A DNA stretch of 64,000 nt from a bacterium. GTDB taxonomy: Bacteria > Zhuqueibacterota > QNDG01 > JAFGCO01. The DNA lies in the NCBI GenBank assembly GCA_016932575.1, contig JAFGCO010000055.1:343670-407669 (forward strand). The letters run 5' to 3'. A program made the translations under genes and the position numbers. Below, piece by piece: positions 55,296-63,958 of this stretch. Each line of letters begins with the position of its first letter. Position 1 is the stretch's first letter. Under the pieces are notes generated by a model, which was not told the DNA's origin, searched no databases, and worked only from the letters and a program-made list of their open reading frames with translations.

Positions 55296-56483
55296 ATGTA
55301 TATCCCGCGATATCTTAAACCAGCTGTAGAACAGGCCAGAAAAGGCTTTCCAGCCGTTCTGATTACCGGCCCCAGACAATCGGGGAAAACCACATTTTTA
55401 AAACAAGAATACAGTGATATTGCCGATTATGTCAGTTTTGATGATCCGCTCCAGCGGCAATTTGCGGGACAGGATCCGAATGGATTTCTTGATCAGTTTG
55501 AAAAGCGCCCCGTTATTCTCGATGAAGTGCAATATGTTCCTGATCTTTTCTCTTATCTAAAAATGCGGATCGATGCAGAGCGCCATCGCAATGGGCGATT
55601 CTTAATGACCGGATCCCAGCAGTTTCAGTTCATGAAGCATATCAGCGATTCTTTGGCCGGGCGGATCGCCATTTTAGAACTCCTGCCTTTTAATCAGAGA
55701 GAAATATCATCACATTTCCCGAAATTGTCAATTCAGGAGCATCTATGGTTCGGTGGATATCCGGCCAATATTGTTAATCCGGATCAACGCGGTCTTTGGC
55801 TTTCGAGTTATATTCGTACCTATGCCGAACGGGATGTCCGTCAATTGCAGCAGATTCGCGATTTGGCCCAGTTCGAGCAATTCTTATCATTGGCCGCTTC
55901 GCGGCATAGTCAGCAGCTTAACTTTGCATCTGTATCAAGGGAATGCGGTCTGAGCATCCCCGGATGTAAAAAGTGGTTCTCACTTTTAACATCCACGTAT
56001 CTCATTTATTTGCTACGGCCTTTTTATAAAAATTTCGGGAAACGTCTGTTGAAGACACCGAAGCTCTATTTTACGGATTCTGCCATTGTCGCTTATCTGA
56101 CACGGCATGGATCCTCTGATCTCTTATGGCATGGTCCTATGGGGGGGGCGCTTTTTGAAGGATATGTCGTCATGGAAATAATCAAACATCAGGCTTCATT
56201 GGCCCGGCAACCGAATATTTATTACTGGAGATCCCGAGATGGTCTTGAAGTCGATTTGATTATGCATATCAAAAACAGAATAATCCCTGTCGAAATCAAG
56301 CAAACGAGCACACCCACAAATCAACATATTCAAAGCATGGTCTCTTTTCTTGAGATGGCTGGAAAACAGGAAATAGAACCAGGCGTGCTTATATGCAATA
56401 TTTCAAAATCCATATCCATGCCTTATGGTATAAAAGCCATTCCCTGGCATGCCATTCCGGGATGGCTGGACCGGTTGGGCTAA
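55296..56483 (+). CDS. AAA_14/DUF4143 ATPase
   Basis: A 395-residue ATPase of the poorly understood AAA_14 plus DUF4143 family. Walker A GPRQSGKTT at residues 25-33, Walker B VILDEVQ at 73-79, sensor FLMTGSQQF at 102-110, then SLAGRIAILELLPFNQREI. The C-terminal DUF4143 part carries a PD-(D/E)xK-like arrangement: E318-V-D320 in DGLEVDL and E333-x-K335 in PVEIKQT, as in restriction-endonuclease-fold domains. A central winged-helix-like part (about 190-235) may bind DNA. The ATG at 55296 fits the promoter better than the TTG at 55287, which lies inside the palindrome. These genes are often strain-variable. Confidence 0.93.
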   Translation: MYIPRYLKPAVEQARKGFPAVLITGPRQSGKTTFLKQEYSDIADYVSFDDPLQRQFAGQDPNGFLDQFEKRPVILDEVQYVPDLFSYLKMRIDAERHRNGRFLMTGSQQFQFMKHISDSLAGRIAILELLPFNQREISSHFPKLSIQEHLWFGGYPANIVNPDQRGLWLSSYIRTYAERDVRQLQQIRDLAQFEQFLSLAASRHSQQLNFASVSRECGLSIPGCKKWFSLLTSTYLIYLLRPFYKNFGKRLLKTPKLYFTDSAIVAYLTRHGSSDLLWHGPMGGALFEGYVVMEIIKHQASLARQPNIYYWRSRDGLEVDLIMHIKNRIIPVEIKQTSTPTNQHIQSMVSFLEMAGKQEIEPGVLICNISKSISMPYGIKAIPWHAIPGWLDRLG

Positions 56484-56635
56484 TTTTCGATGCGTTATGT
56501 ATGAAAGTCATTGTCACAACGTCGCATGCCAGATAGAGACTATTGACTCCGGCGCATTTTTTCTGTGAGGATATGCTACAGTTCATATATTCATATTTTT
56601 GAGGAATTACAATTTAAATACAAGCGAGAGATCCG

Positions 56636-58399
56636 ATGACGCTCCGAAAAAAATATATCCATGTCTGTTTTCTGTGTCTGTTTGGACTGAGGATTCTGAG
56701 CGGCCCTGTCCTTTTTACAAAACCGGCGGGTGAATACGATGCTTCCGATCCATCTAATGATTTTGGAGATGCCGGCTGGAAATCTCTGTCCCTCCGGGAA
56801 AAAATCGGACAGACCATGATCATCAATTCGCTGATCCGTGATCATGAAACCTTCGAAGGCGGCAGCCTGAAGGATTTTTTCAACACCTATCCGGTCGGCG
56901 GCTTTTTCATGGCAGACTGGTATTTCAACCTGCATACATCAAGAGACTCGATCATATACGGCATCAAGGTGTGTATTGCCCAATATGCAGCCGCAACGAA
57001 AGTGCCCCTTATTTTCATGGAAGATTATGAACGCGGGGTGGGAGAACGTGTGCCGCCTTATACGTATTTGCCTGTGGAAATGGCACTGGGAGCGGCCGCC
57101 TCCGAGAAACTGGCCTATGATTACGGTACGGCCATTGCCCTGGAATCGCGCGACCTGGGCATCAACTGGCTGCTCCATCCGGTGGCGGATTTGAATTTGA
57201 ATCCCCTGCATCCTCTGGTCAACGAGCGGGCCGTGTCAGACGACCCGGAGATCGCGATCCCCCTGCTCAAGAATCAGCTTGCCGGCCTGCAGGAGCACGG
57301 CATTATCGCCACACTCAAGCATTTTCCCGGAGACGGAGCCACCGTCCGGGACCAGCATCTCATGACCGCTTCCAATACCCTGGATTGGGAGAGCTGGCAG
57401 CAGACCTTCGGCCGGGTATTTCAGGCGCTCATTGATCAGGGCGCGGCAGCCGTGATGGTGGGACATTTGACATTTCCTGCCTATCAAACGGAAACCCCGG
57501 ACGAAAGGCTCCCCCCATCGACATTGTCCAAAGAAGTCATTCAGACTTTATTGAAACAGGAGATGGGATTCGAGGGTGTGGTCATTTCTGATGCCATGAA
57601 CATGGGCGGTGCCGCAGGATTTTATGATAATCAGCTAGAAACAGCCATTGCCTGTTTTGAAGCCGGTATCGATATGATCCTCTGGCCGCGGCTGGCGGTT
57701 ATGGATTCTCTGGAAGCGAGAATTCTGCGGGGTGACATTTCTATGGAGCGGCTCGATGATTCGGTGCGGCGTATCTGGGCAGTGAAAAAACGGTTTGGCT
57801 TATTGAAAAAAAATCCTGTTCTTTTCCGCACTTTGTCTCGGGAAGACCGCTTATTTGTGGATCAGACGGCACGGGCTGTGGCCGGGAGATCGGTAACCCT
57901 GATCAAGGAGGATGAAAAAATGCTTCCTCTGACCCCGGACCGCTTCGAAAAATTACTCCTGGTCAATATAAGTGAGCAGGATAAAACATCTCTGTTTCTG
58001 CCCACTGCGCAGATGCTCGAAGCCAGAGGATTTCAGGTGGAGACGATGCACGGATTGTCCTTTTTTAACTGGGAATGGCGGGCCAGGCAGCTGGATCCCT
58101 ATGACAAAATTCTGGTGTGCCTTGAAAACCGATATTTGAATCCTGTGGGAATTTCCCTGCTGCGGGGTCAGGAAGCCGAATCGGTCTGGATGCTGAATAT
58201 TCTCCCCAAAGATAAAATCATCGCTATTTCATACAGCAATCCTTATTATGTGAATTTTTATTTTGAACAGGCGCCGGTCCTGATCAATGCGTACAGCAGT
58301 GATGCCTATATGCAGGAGGCGGTGGTACGCGCGATTACCGGAGAACAGCCGTTTCAGGGCGTTTCTCCTGTCATGCTTGACCATGATATTTTGAAATGA
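56636..58399 (+). CDS. Glycoside hydrolase family 3 (NagZ-like beta-N-acetylhexosaminidase)
   Basis: A 587-residue exported GH3 enzyme; the first 25 residues are a signal peptide. The TIM barrel shows FMEDYERGVGERV, the substrate-binding motif KHFPGDG (228-234), the Asp-His dyad D239 and H241 (RDQH) used as acid/base by NagZ-type enzymes, and the nucleophile D319 in VVISDAMNMGG. The C-terminal alpha/beta sandwich (from about 410) is present, unlike short NagZ. It probably cleaves beta-N-acetylglucosaminides, either peptidoglycan fragments or chitin-type oligomers. GAGAG precedes the ATG. The last 4 nt overlap the next gene. Confidence 0.9.
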   Translation: MTLRKKYIHVCFLCLFGLRILSGPVLFTKPAGEYDASDPSNDFGDAGWKSLSLREKIGQTMIINSLIRDHETFEGGSLKDFFNTYPVGGFFMADWYFNLHTSRDSIIYGIKVCIAQYAAATKVPLIFMEDYERGVGERVPPYTYLPVEMALGAAASEKLAYDYGTAIALESRDLGINWLLHPVADLNLNPLHPLVNERAVSDDPEIAIPLLKNQLAGLQEHGIIATLKHFPGDGATVRDQHLMTASNTLDWESWQQTFGRVFQALIDQGAAAVMVGHLTFPAYQTETPDERLPPSTLSKEVIQTLLKQEMGFEGVVISDAMNMGGAAGFYDNQLETAIACFEAGIDMILWPRLAVMDSLEARILRGDISMERLDDSVRRIWAVKKRFGLLKKNPVLFRTLSREDRLFVDQTARAVAGRSVTLIKEDEKMLPLTPDRFEKLLLVNISEQDKTSLFLPTAQMLEARGFQVETMHGLSFFNWEWRARQLDPYDKILVCLENRYLNPVGISLLRGQEAESVWMLNILPKDKIIAISYSNPYYVNFYFEQAPVLINAYSSDAYMQEAVVRAITGEQPFQGVSPVMLDHDILK

Positions 58400-58992
58400 A
58401 TGAGGCGGGTTTGAATTTTCTCTGGGATATAAAATCCCACTGGTATCATGCGGTTCGCCGGATACCGGGTATTCGATGGATTCTGGAACAGGAAAACAGG
58501 AATCTCCGGGACCTGATTGTGAAATATGATGTCAAACCGGCTTTGATTTTGGATATCGGAACTGGCGCGGGATCTTCATTGGATGTGTTTCCCCCCGATG
58601 TGCCTGCAGTGGCCGTTGACCGCTCTCCGGGCATGCTGAAACAGGCCGGAAAGCGGCGGGCCGGTCTGCTGCCGGTCACTGCGGACGCGCAATTTCTCCC
58701 CTTTAAATCAGGATGTACAGATTTTTGCGCCTGCATTGGCGTCACTGAATATCTGTCTTCGGCAGATATGCTTTTCAGGGAGGTTTACCGTGTTCTGTCA
58801 CCGGGCGGATGGTTTCTGTACACAAGTGCGAGGCCTTCTTTTTTCAATCAATTGCGAATGTGTCTGGGGCACCGGATGAATCTGATGCCAGACCGCGCGT
58901 GGGCGAAATCATCTGAAAAACATGGATTTTACCTGCTGGGCCGTCGAATGTCATGGCTTCAGCATCAATGGTTATTAAAAAAATTGCAATAA
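58396..58992 (+). CDS. Class I SAM-dependent methyltransferase
   Basis: A 198-residue methyltransferase with the SAM motif ILDIGTGAGSSLDVF (about residues 51-65), an acidic AVDRSPGM at the end of strand beta-2, and ADAQFLPFKSGCTDFCACIGVTEYL as motif post-I/II, read in parts. The acceptor is unknown. It overlaps the GH3 gene by 4 nt (ATGA), so both are made together; a sugar or lipid-linked substrate is possible but unsupported by sequence. Confidence 0.88.
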   Translation: MNEAGLNFLWDIKSHWYHAVRRIPGIRWILEQENRNLRDLIVKYDVKPALILDIGTGAGSSLDVFPPDVPAVAVDRSPGMLKQAGKRRAGLLPVTADAQFLPFKSGCTDFCACIGVTEYLSSADMLFREVYRVLSPGGWFLYTSARPSFFNQLRMCLGHRMNLMPDRAWAKSSEKHGFYLLGRRMSWLQHQWLLKKLQ

Positions 58993-59026
58993 ATACGATA
59001 TTAATAACGTAAATTTCGCAATAAAT

Positions 59027-59055
59027 TTGACATTATCCCTCTTTTTTATTATATT
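59027..59055 (+). promoter_or_regulatory. Promoter of the lamin-tail/PLD protein gene
   Basis: TTGACA (59027-59032), 17 bp, TATATT (59050-59055). The leader before the ATG at 59253 would be about 190 nt and contains a strong small hairpin at 59105-59119. Confidence 0.65.
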
Positions 59056-59104
59056 ACTCACCGTTTTACATCCAGCGCAGACATTTTAAAAGAAATATTT
59101 TATT

Positions 59105-59119
59105 CCCGGCGATGCCGGG
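59105..59119 (+). promoter_or_regulatory. Leader hairpin of the lamin-tail/PLD gene
   Basis: CCCGGC-GAT-GCCGGG, a perfect 6-bp GC stem with a 3-nt loop in the 5' leader. No T-run follows, so it is not a terminator by itself. No riboswitch family was recognised in the leader. Confidence 0.4.
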
Positions 59120-59252
59120 CCCCGGAGAATCTGACACCCTGCATGTTTTTACAGGATGATTATTCGAGGCGTTTTATAATGCGGCCCTATGCGAACCTGC
59201 CGGGATTCGGATAGAGGCTGTTTTTCAACCCTATGATATCGGAGGGATTGTT

Positions 59253-62200
59253 ATGAATCAGCGATGTTGTCAAATAACCATTGGCTTCGTTTTACTGTCG
59301 GCTTCCCTGTATGCGCAGCAGGGGATTCATCCCGTCATCAGTGAAATTCGGTACGATGAACGCAGCGGCATTAATGAAGAGTTTGTCGAATTGTACAATC
59401 CGACACCCGACACGATTTTTTTGGGTGGGTGGGCCCTGTCCTATAAAAGCAAAACAGGGACATCATGGCGAAACAAGGAGACCTTCGGACCGGAACATCA
59501 CATTTTGCCTTGCGGATTTTTTCTTTGGGGAGGCGACGCAGTCGAACCCCTGCCGGATGTGGTGGAAACCAATCAAAATTCAATAGGGCTCAGCAACAGC
59601 GGCGGGCATATAGTCCTGTTAAATGCTGAAAAGGACTCCATCGACCGGGTCGCATGGGAAGGAGGAGATTCACCGGAGGGGAATGAGGATGCCGGAAAAA
59701 CAGAAGACGGCGGCTCTCTGGAGCGAAAAGCTTCGGCCGAATCCACACCGGAATCCATGGCCGGGGTAGGAGAAGAAGCATTCTCAGGCAATGCGCAGGA
59801 TACGGATAACAATGGCGCGGATTTCGTGAGTCAGCCGCCTGAACATGTAAATCCGCAAAATTCAAAAAGCTCTCCGGAACCCGATCCGGAAAAAATATTT
59901 GGAAAGGGGAATGCCCGGTTTTCAAAAGATTGGGCGTTTGGCAACACGGTCGTGGATATCCGGCTTCAGATCCGCTCTGAACCAGGTTCTGTCATTCAGC
60001 AGGCGGGCGTCCTGCCTCCCTGGGACGCAGAAGATGTGACCCTGGAAGAGGACTCGTTTACGGATGCTGCCTTCTCGTTTTCAGGGGATACCCTTCTGGT
60101 CTCCGGGGTGCTGTTGTCCGGAGATCAAATACTCAGCCTTGTTTTTTACTCTGCACAGCTTCCGGGTACACCCTCCGTGACTGCCTGGCCCGTTTTTACT
60201 GAAACCGAAACCAGCCATGGATTGCTGCCCGTTCGGTCTTTTCCCGTTTTTCAGGTATTGCCGGCTTGTATACCCATTTCCTCTCTTCACAAGAACGGCA
60301 GTGATGGCATTCCCCTCATGTTAGGGGACACTGTGGCTGTTCAGGGTGTGGTCACAGCGGGCACGGGCACATTTTCCAGTGAATTCACAGATGTCTTTAT
60401 CCAGGACAAATCAGGAGGGATCAAAATCTTTGACAATGAAATTACGGTTCCGTTTTCTCTGGGTGACAGTATTACGGTTTTCGGCAGGCTGGATCAGTTT
60501 CATGGGATGACCGAGCTCGTACCGGTCTGGAAGCATGTGATCATTCATTCTGCAGATCATGCATTGCCCGGGCCTGTTGTTTTAACCTGCCGGGAGATCA
60601 GCCGCACTTTTCGTCCCGATTACGGCGAGCCCGACGAGGCCAGGCTGATTCGTTTAACAAACGTTATCTACGATCCGGGCAAGGCCACGCTGACAGATAC
60701 CTCCGGTTCATGCGGCATTTATCTGAGCCCGGAAGCCGGCCTGCATATCACTCCGGGAAAATATCATATCACCGGGCTTCTCTCTCAATACACGACGGAC
60801 GCACAGCCGCCTTATGCGGACGGTTATTCCATACAGCCGCGTTTTCAATCGGATGTCGAGCCGGCTGCTGCAATTATGTTCGTCACTGTGCCCGAAGTTT
60901 CCGTGTGGCACTCGGACGGCGTCACCCTCTCGTTTGAAACCAGTCAGGCCTGTGATGTCATTGTGGATTATGGATCATCCGAAACATATACAAATCAGGT
61001 GCAGGTATCCGCAGATTCTGCACACCATCAGGTCCGGCTTGCCGGTCTTCAGGCCGCTTCGATTTATCATTACCGGGTGGTTTGCCGGTCGGGCGGAGAC
61101 CAAATCCAGACACCGGACGCCTTATTTGTGACGCTCGCACCTGCGGATGTTGCCGGCGGAATACACATTTATTTTAACGGACCGGTCCATGCTGCAGCTC
61201 TGCAGTCGGTTCCCGCCAGCGGAAACGAAAATTTGTACGATCGTCTGGTAGAACGGATTCAGGCTGCAAGGCACAGTATCGATGCCTGTTTTATGAAACT
61301 GACGGATCCGGACGTACGGGACGCCCTGATCGAAGCCCGGGACCAGGGACTGTCCGTCCGGTTTATCTGCGAACAGGATCAGTCGGCCTGTGAGGCAGTC
61401 CAATCCCTGATCGATGCCGGTATTCCCGTGATTACCGATACCTTTGGCGGCAATCCGGGAACCGGGTGTATGCACCACAAATTCGCTGTATTCGACAGAA
61501 GGGACGATTCTTCCCTGTCGGATGACTGGATCTGGACCGGCTCTTTCAATCTGACAGATTACGGTTCATATCCACAGCCTTATGAAAATGCACTGGCAAT
61601 TCAGGATGCGGCTTTGGCCGCGGTTTATACGGACGGATTTAATCGGATGTGGGGCAGCGACTCTGAAACGCCGGATGCACAGGCCGCAGGTTTTGAGGCC
61701 GGCTGTTTTCAAAATATGCCCCATCAGGTTAAGGTTGGAGAGACACTTGCCGAAGTTTATTTTTCTCCGGAGGGGGGTGGCATGGAGGCCATCTGCAATG
61801 TCATTGCGACCGCGGATCATACGATCGATTTCTGCCTGTTTTCTTTTACCCGCAATTATATTGCAGAAGCCTTGATTCAATCCCATGAAACGGGCGGTGT
61901 CACGGTTCGGGGCCTGATGGACAGCGGTCAGATCGAAAGTGACGCGGCATACAGTCAGTGGGCCGTTTTAAGTGCTGCGTTTGGTGAGCGGATCTGCAAA
62001 CATGAGGCTTCAAAAATGCTTCATCATAAATACGCGGTGATCGACGGACGTGCACCGGATTCAGATCCCGTGGTGATTACCGGGTCATACAACTGGACAC
62101 ACAGTGCGGAAATCCGCAATAATGAAAATGTATTGATTTTGCACAGTGCGGATGCGGCGGATCAGTATATTCAGGAATTTGAAGCAAGATATCACAACGC

Positions 62201-62510
62201 GTCCGGGATCAATCAAAAACAGACTTTTCCTTTGAATTGGAAGCTCCGGCAGAATTACCCCAACCCGTTCAACAGCGCGACCACAATTGATTTTACAGTA
62301 CCCCGGCCTTCCCGAGTGCGTATTCATGTGTTTGATATTCACGGCCGGACGGTCAGGCATCTTGAAAATCATTGCTATTCTCCGGGTCATTATTCCGTGC
62401 AATGGGAGGCCAGAAATGACGACGGCATCCCGGTTCCAAGCGGTGTGTACCTGATCGGTTTAAAGGCCGGAGATTTTACAGATCAGGTGAAAACCGTGCT
62501 GCTGCAGTAG
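59253..62510 (+). CDS. Secreted lamin-tail / OB / Fn3 / double PLD protein with T9SS sorting domain
   Basis: A 1085-residue T9SS cargo. After the signal peptide (1-21) come a lamin-tail domain (about 25-140, VISEIRYDERSGINEEFVELYNP), an acidic linker (about 140-215), an OB-fold-like segment (about 365-510, GVVTAGTGTFSSEFTDVFIQDKSGGIKIF, read in part), a fibronectin-III-like module (about 545-630), and two phospholipase D-like domains with HxK motifs at H741-x-K743 (MHHKFAVFD) and H924-x-K926 (LHHKYAVID). The last 85 residues are the sorting domain QNYPNPFNSATTIDF ... KTVLLQ. PLD pairs hydrolyse phosphodiesters; the domain mix suggests a surface or released nuclease or phosphodiesterase. Confidence 0.9.
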   Translation: MNQRCCQITIGFVLLSASLYAQQGIHPVISEIRYDERSGINEEFVELYNPTPDTIFLGGWALSYKSKTGTSWRNKETFGPEHHILPCGFFLWGGDAVEPLPDVVETNQNSIGLSNSGGHIVLLNAEKDSIDRVAWEGGDSPEGNEDAGKTEDGGSLERKASAESTPESMAGVGEEAFSGNAQDTDNNGADFVSQPPEHVNPQNSKSSPEPDPEKIFGKGNARFSKDWAFGNTVVDIRLQIRSEPGSVIQQAGVLPPWDAEDVTLEEDSFTDAAFSFSGDTLLVSGVLLSGDQILSLVFYSAQLPGTPSVTAWPVFTETETSHGLLPVRSFPVFQVLPACIPISSLHKNGSDGIPLMLGDTVAVQGVVTAGTGTFSSEFTDVFIQDKSGGIKIFDNEITVPFSLGDSITVFGRLDQFHGMTELVPVWKHVIIHSADHALPGPVVLTCREISRTFRPDYGEPDEARLIRLTNVIYDPGKATLTDTSGSCGIYLSPEAGLHITPGKYHITGLLSQYTTDAQPPYADGYSIQPRFQSDVEPAAAIMFVTVPEVSVWHSDGVTLSFETSQACDVIVDYGSSETYTNQVQVSADSAHHQVRLAGLQAASIYHYRVVCRSGGDQIQTPDALFVTLAPADVAGGIHIYFNGPVHAAALQSVPASGNENLYDRLVERIQAARHSIDACFMKLTDPDVRDALIEARDQGLSVRFICEQDQSACEAVQSLIDAGIPVITDTFGGNPGTGCMHHKFAVFDRRDDSSLSDDWIWTGSFNLTDYGSYPQPYENALAIQDAALAAVYTDGFNRMWGSDSETPDAQAAGFEAGCFQNMPHQVKVGETLAEVYFSPEGGGMEAICNVIATADHTIDFCLFSFTRNYIAEALIQSHETGGVTVRGLMDSGQIESDAAYSQWAVLSAAFGERICKHEASKMLHHKYAVIDGRAPDSDPVVITGSYNWTHSAEIRNNENVLILHSADAADQYIQEFEARYHNASGINQKQTFPLNWKLRQNYPNPFNSATTIDFTVPRPSRVRIHVFDIHGRTVRHLENHCYSPGHYSVQWEARNDDGIPVPSGVYLIGLKAGDFTDQVKTVLLQ

Positions 62511-62566
62511 GGAAAATGACAGGCAATTATTTTAAAATGTCAAAATTTCATAAATCAAGAGGAGTC

Positions 62567-62683
62567 ATGAAAGAGAAGATCAAGCGGTTTATCAAAAACG
62601 GAATCGAAGACGGGGACTGGATCATCGTTTTGCTGCTAATCGGCATAGGACTGATGCTGAATCTGATTGCCAAAAGCTTTTAA
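62567..62683 (+). CDS. 38-residue single-span membrane peptide
   Basis: A short ORF with GAGGAG 2 nt before its ATG. It has a basic N-terminus (MKEKIKRFIKNG), an acidic turn (EDGDW) and one hydrophobic helix (IIVLLLIGIGLMLNLIA). The spacing of the ribosome site is short but the composition is that of a real small membrane protein. It lies 56 nt after the PLD gene in the same direction. No known small-protein family was recognised; a toxin of a type I system is possible but no antisense promoter is obvious. Confidence 0.55.
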   Translation: MKEKIKRFIKNGIEDGDWIIVLLLIGIGLMLNLIAKSF

Positions 62684-62702
62684 AGCCGGAGTTACAACAT
62701 TT

Positions 62703-62764
62703 CTGGTTCCAAAACTCAACACCCTCCTGCCCCACTGGTTCCAAAACTCCGGTTTTGGAACCAG
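62703..62764. repeat. Palindromic repeat unit, CTGGTTCCAAAAC type
   Basis: CTGGTTCCAAAACTC occurs twice in direct orientation (62703-62717 and 62735-62749). The second copy forms a perfect 13-bp inverted repeat with GTTTTGGAACCAG (62752-62764) around a 4-nt loop. It lies between the small membrane peptide and the integrase. Confidence 0.7.
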
Positions 62765-62903
62765 AATTGAGTGGGTAACTCCGTTTCCCAAATAATGAAT
62801 AGATGAGAGACCGATATATTTGTTAACCAGTTCGGCAAGGAATTATATTTGTGGGGATCATTCTGTGATTCAGGTCGATTGTTCATGGGATTAATACAGA
62901 AGT

Positions 62904-62920
62904 AAGAAACCGGGTTTCTT
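62904..62920. repeat. Short palindrome AAGAAAC-CGG-GTTTCTT
   Basis: Perfect 7-bp arms (62904-62910 with 62914-62920). Elements with this AGAAACCGGGTTTCT core are dispersed in several bacterial groups. It lies 10 bp before the next palindrome. Confidence 0.55.
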
Positions 62921-62929
62921 GGACATATG

Positions 62930-62954
62930 CGTTCCCAAACAGAGTTTGGGAACG
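62930..62954. repeat. Palindrome CGTTCCCAAAC-AGA-GTTTGGGAACG
   Basis: Perfect 11-bp arms around 3 nt. It sits 18 bp before the integrase start codon. With the repeats at 62703-62764 and 62904-62920 it makes the 250-bp gap before the integrase unusually rich in inverted repeats. Confidence 0.7.
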
Positions 62955-62971
62955 AGGAAGGCGGACCCGTT

Positions 62972-63958
62972 ATGAAGCCGGATTCGGATCTATCCTCGCG
63001 TACTCCCAAACTGCTGGACCAGGTGCGTACGGTGCTGAGAATGAAACATTATTCTTACCGCACAGAAAAAGCGTATGTGTCGTGGATTTATCAATATATT
63101 GTCTACCATAACAAGAAGCATCCCAGAGACATGGGTGAGAAAGAAATCAGTCAATTTTTATCACATCTGGCGGTCAATCGCAAAGTATCCGCGGCTACTC
63201 AAAACCAGGCCCTGTGTGCGATTGTATTTCTATATAAACAGGTTCTCAATATCGACACCGGACAATTTGAAAACCTTATATGGGCTAAAAAATCAAAAAC
63301 AATTCCTGTCGTTTTCAGCCGTCAGGAAATTCAATCTTTGATGGACAATTGTACTGGCACATACTGGCTTATGGCTGCATTATTATATGGCGCAGGTCTG
63401 CGTATGAGAGAACTATTAAACCTGCGTGTAAAGGATATCGATTTTCAATATAATCAAATTACAGTGCGGAATACAAAAGGGAAAGAAGACCGTGTGGTTC
63501 CTCTGCCACAAAAAGTAAAAACGTCACTTCAGGAACATATGCGCAAGGTAAAAAATCTCCATAATAAAGATCTGAAGGAAGGATTTGGCAGCGTATACCT
63601 GCCAAATGCATTGGAGCGAAAATATAAAAACGCTGCGAAGGAATGGATATGGCAATTTGTTTTTCCAGCCCATCGAATTTCAACAGATCCAAGGTCAGGA
63701 ATACGTCGCAGACATCATTTGTACGACTCTGCCCTTCAAAAAGCCATAAAAAATGCAGTAAAAAAGGCAGGCATATCAAAACACGGCACCTGCCATACAT
63801 TGCGCCATTCATTTGCCACACATTTGCTTGAAGATGGATATGATATACGGACCGTACAGGAATTGCTGGGTCATAAGCACGTTGAGACAACCATGATATA
63901 TACACATGTTTTGAATAAAGGAGGACTTGGAGTGAAAAGTCCGATGGATACATTATAA
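62972..63958 (+). CDS. Integron-type tyrosine recombinase (IntI-like)
   Basis: A 328-residue site-specific recombinase. The N-terminal SAM-like domain has [25 protein letters not shown], and the catalytic set is complete: R144 ([10 protein letters not shown]), K169 (NTKGKEDR), H275 and R278 (HTLRHSF), H301 (GHKHVETT) and nucleophile Y310. Residues about 205-233 hold the extra helix found only in integron integrases ([26 protein letters not shown], read in part). Thus it belongs to the IntI family rather than XerC/D. GAGGAAGG is about 10 nt before the ATG at 62972. No attC site or cassette was seen beside it. Confidence 0.93.
   Translation: MKPDSDLSSRTPKLLDQVRTVLRMKHYSYRTEKAYVSWIYQYIVYHNKKHPRDMGEKEISQFLSHLAVNRKVSAATQNQALCAIVFLYKQVLNIDTGQFENLIWAKKSKTIPVVFSRQEIQSLMDNCTGTYWLMAALLYGAGLRMRELLNLRVKDIDFQYNQITVRNTKGKEDRVVPLPQKVKTSLQEHMRKVKNLHNKDLKEGFGSVYLPNALERKYKNAAKEWIWQFVFPAHRISTDPRSGIRRRHHLYDSALQKAIKNAVKKAGISKHGTCHTLRHSFATHLLEDGYDIRTVQELLGHKHVETTMIYTHVLNKGGLGVKSPMDTL

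Noticed and set aside
62511-62971. Integron cassette array with attC sites
   Set aside because: The palindromes here are perfect and short, without the bulged R-box/L-box architecture of attC; the nearby ORF reads toward the integrase.
62716-63009. Minus-strand ORF of 97 residues before the integrase
   Set aside because: It is made of translated palindromic repeats and overlaps the integrase start.
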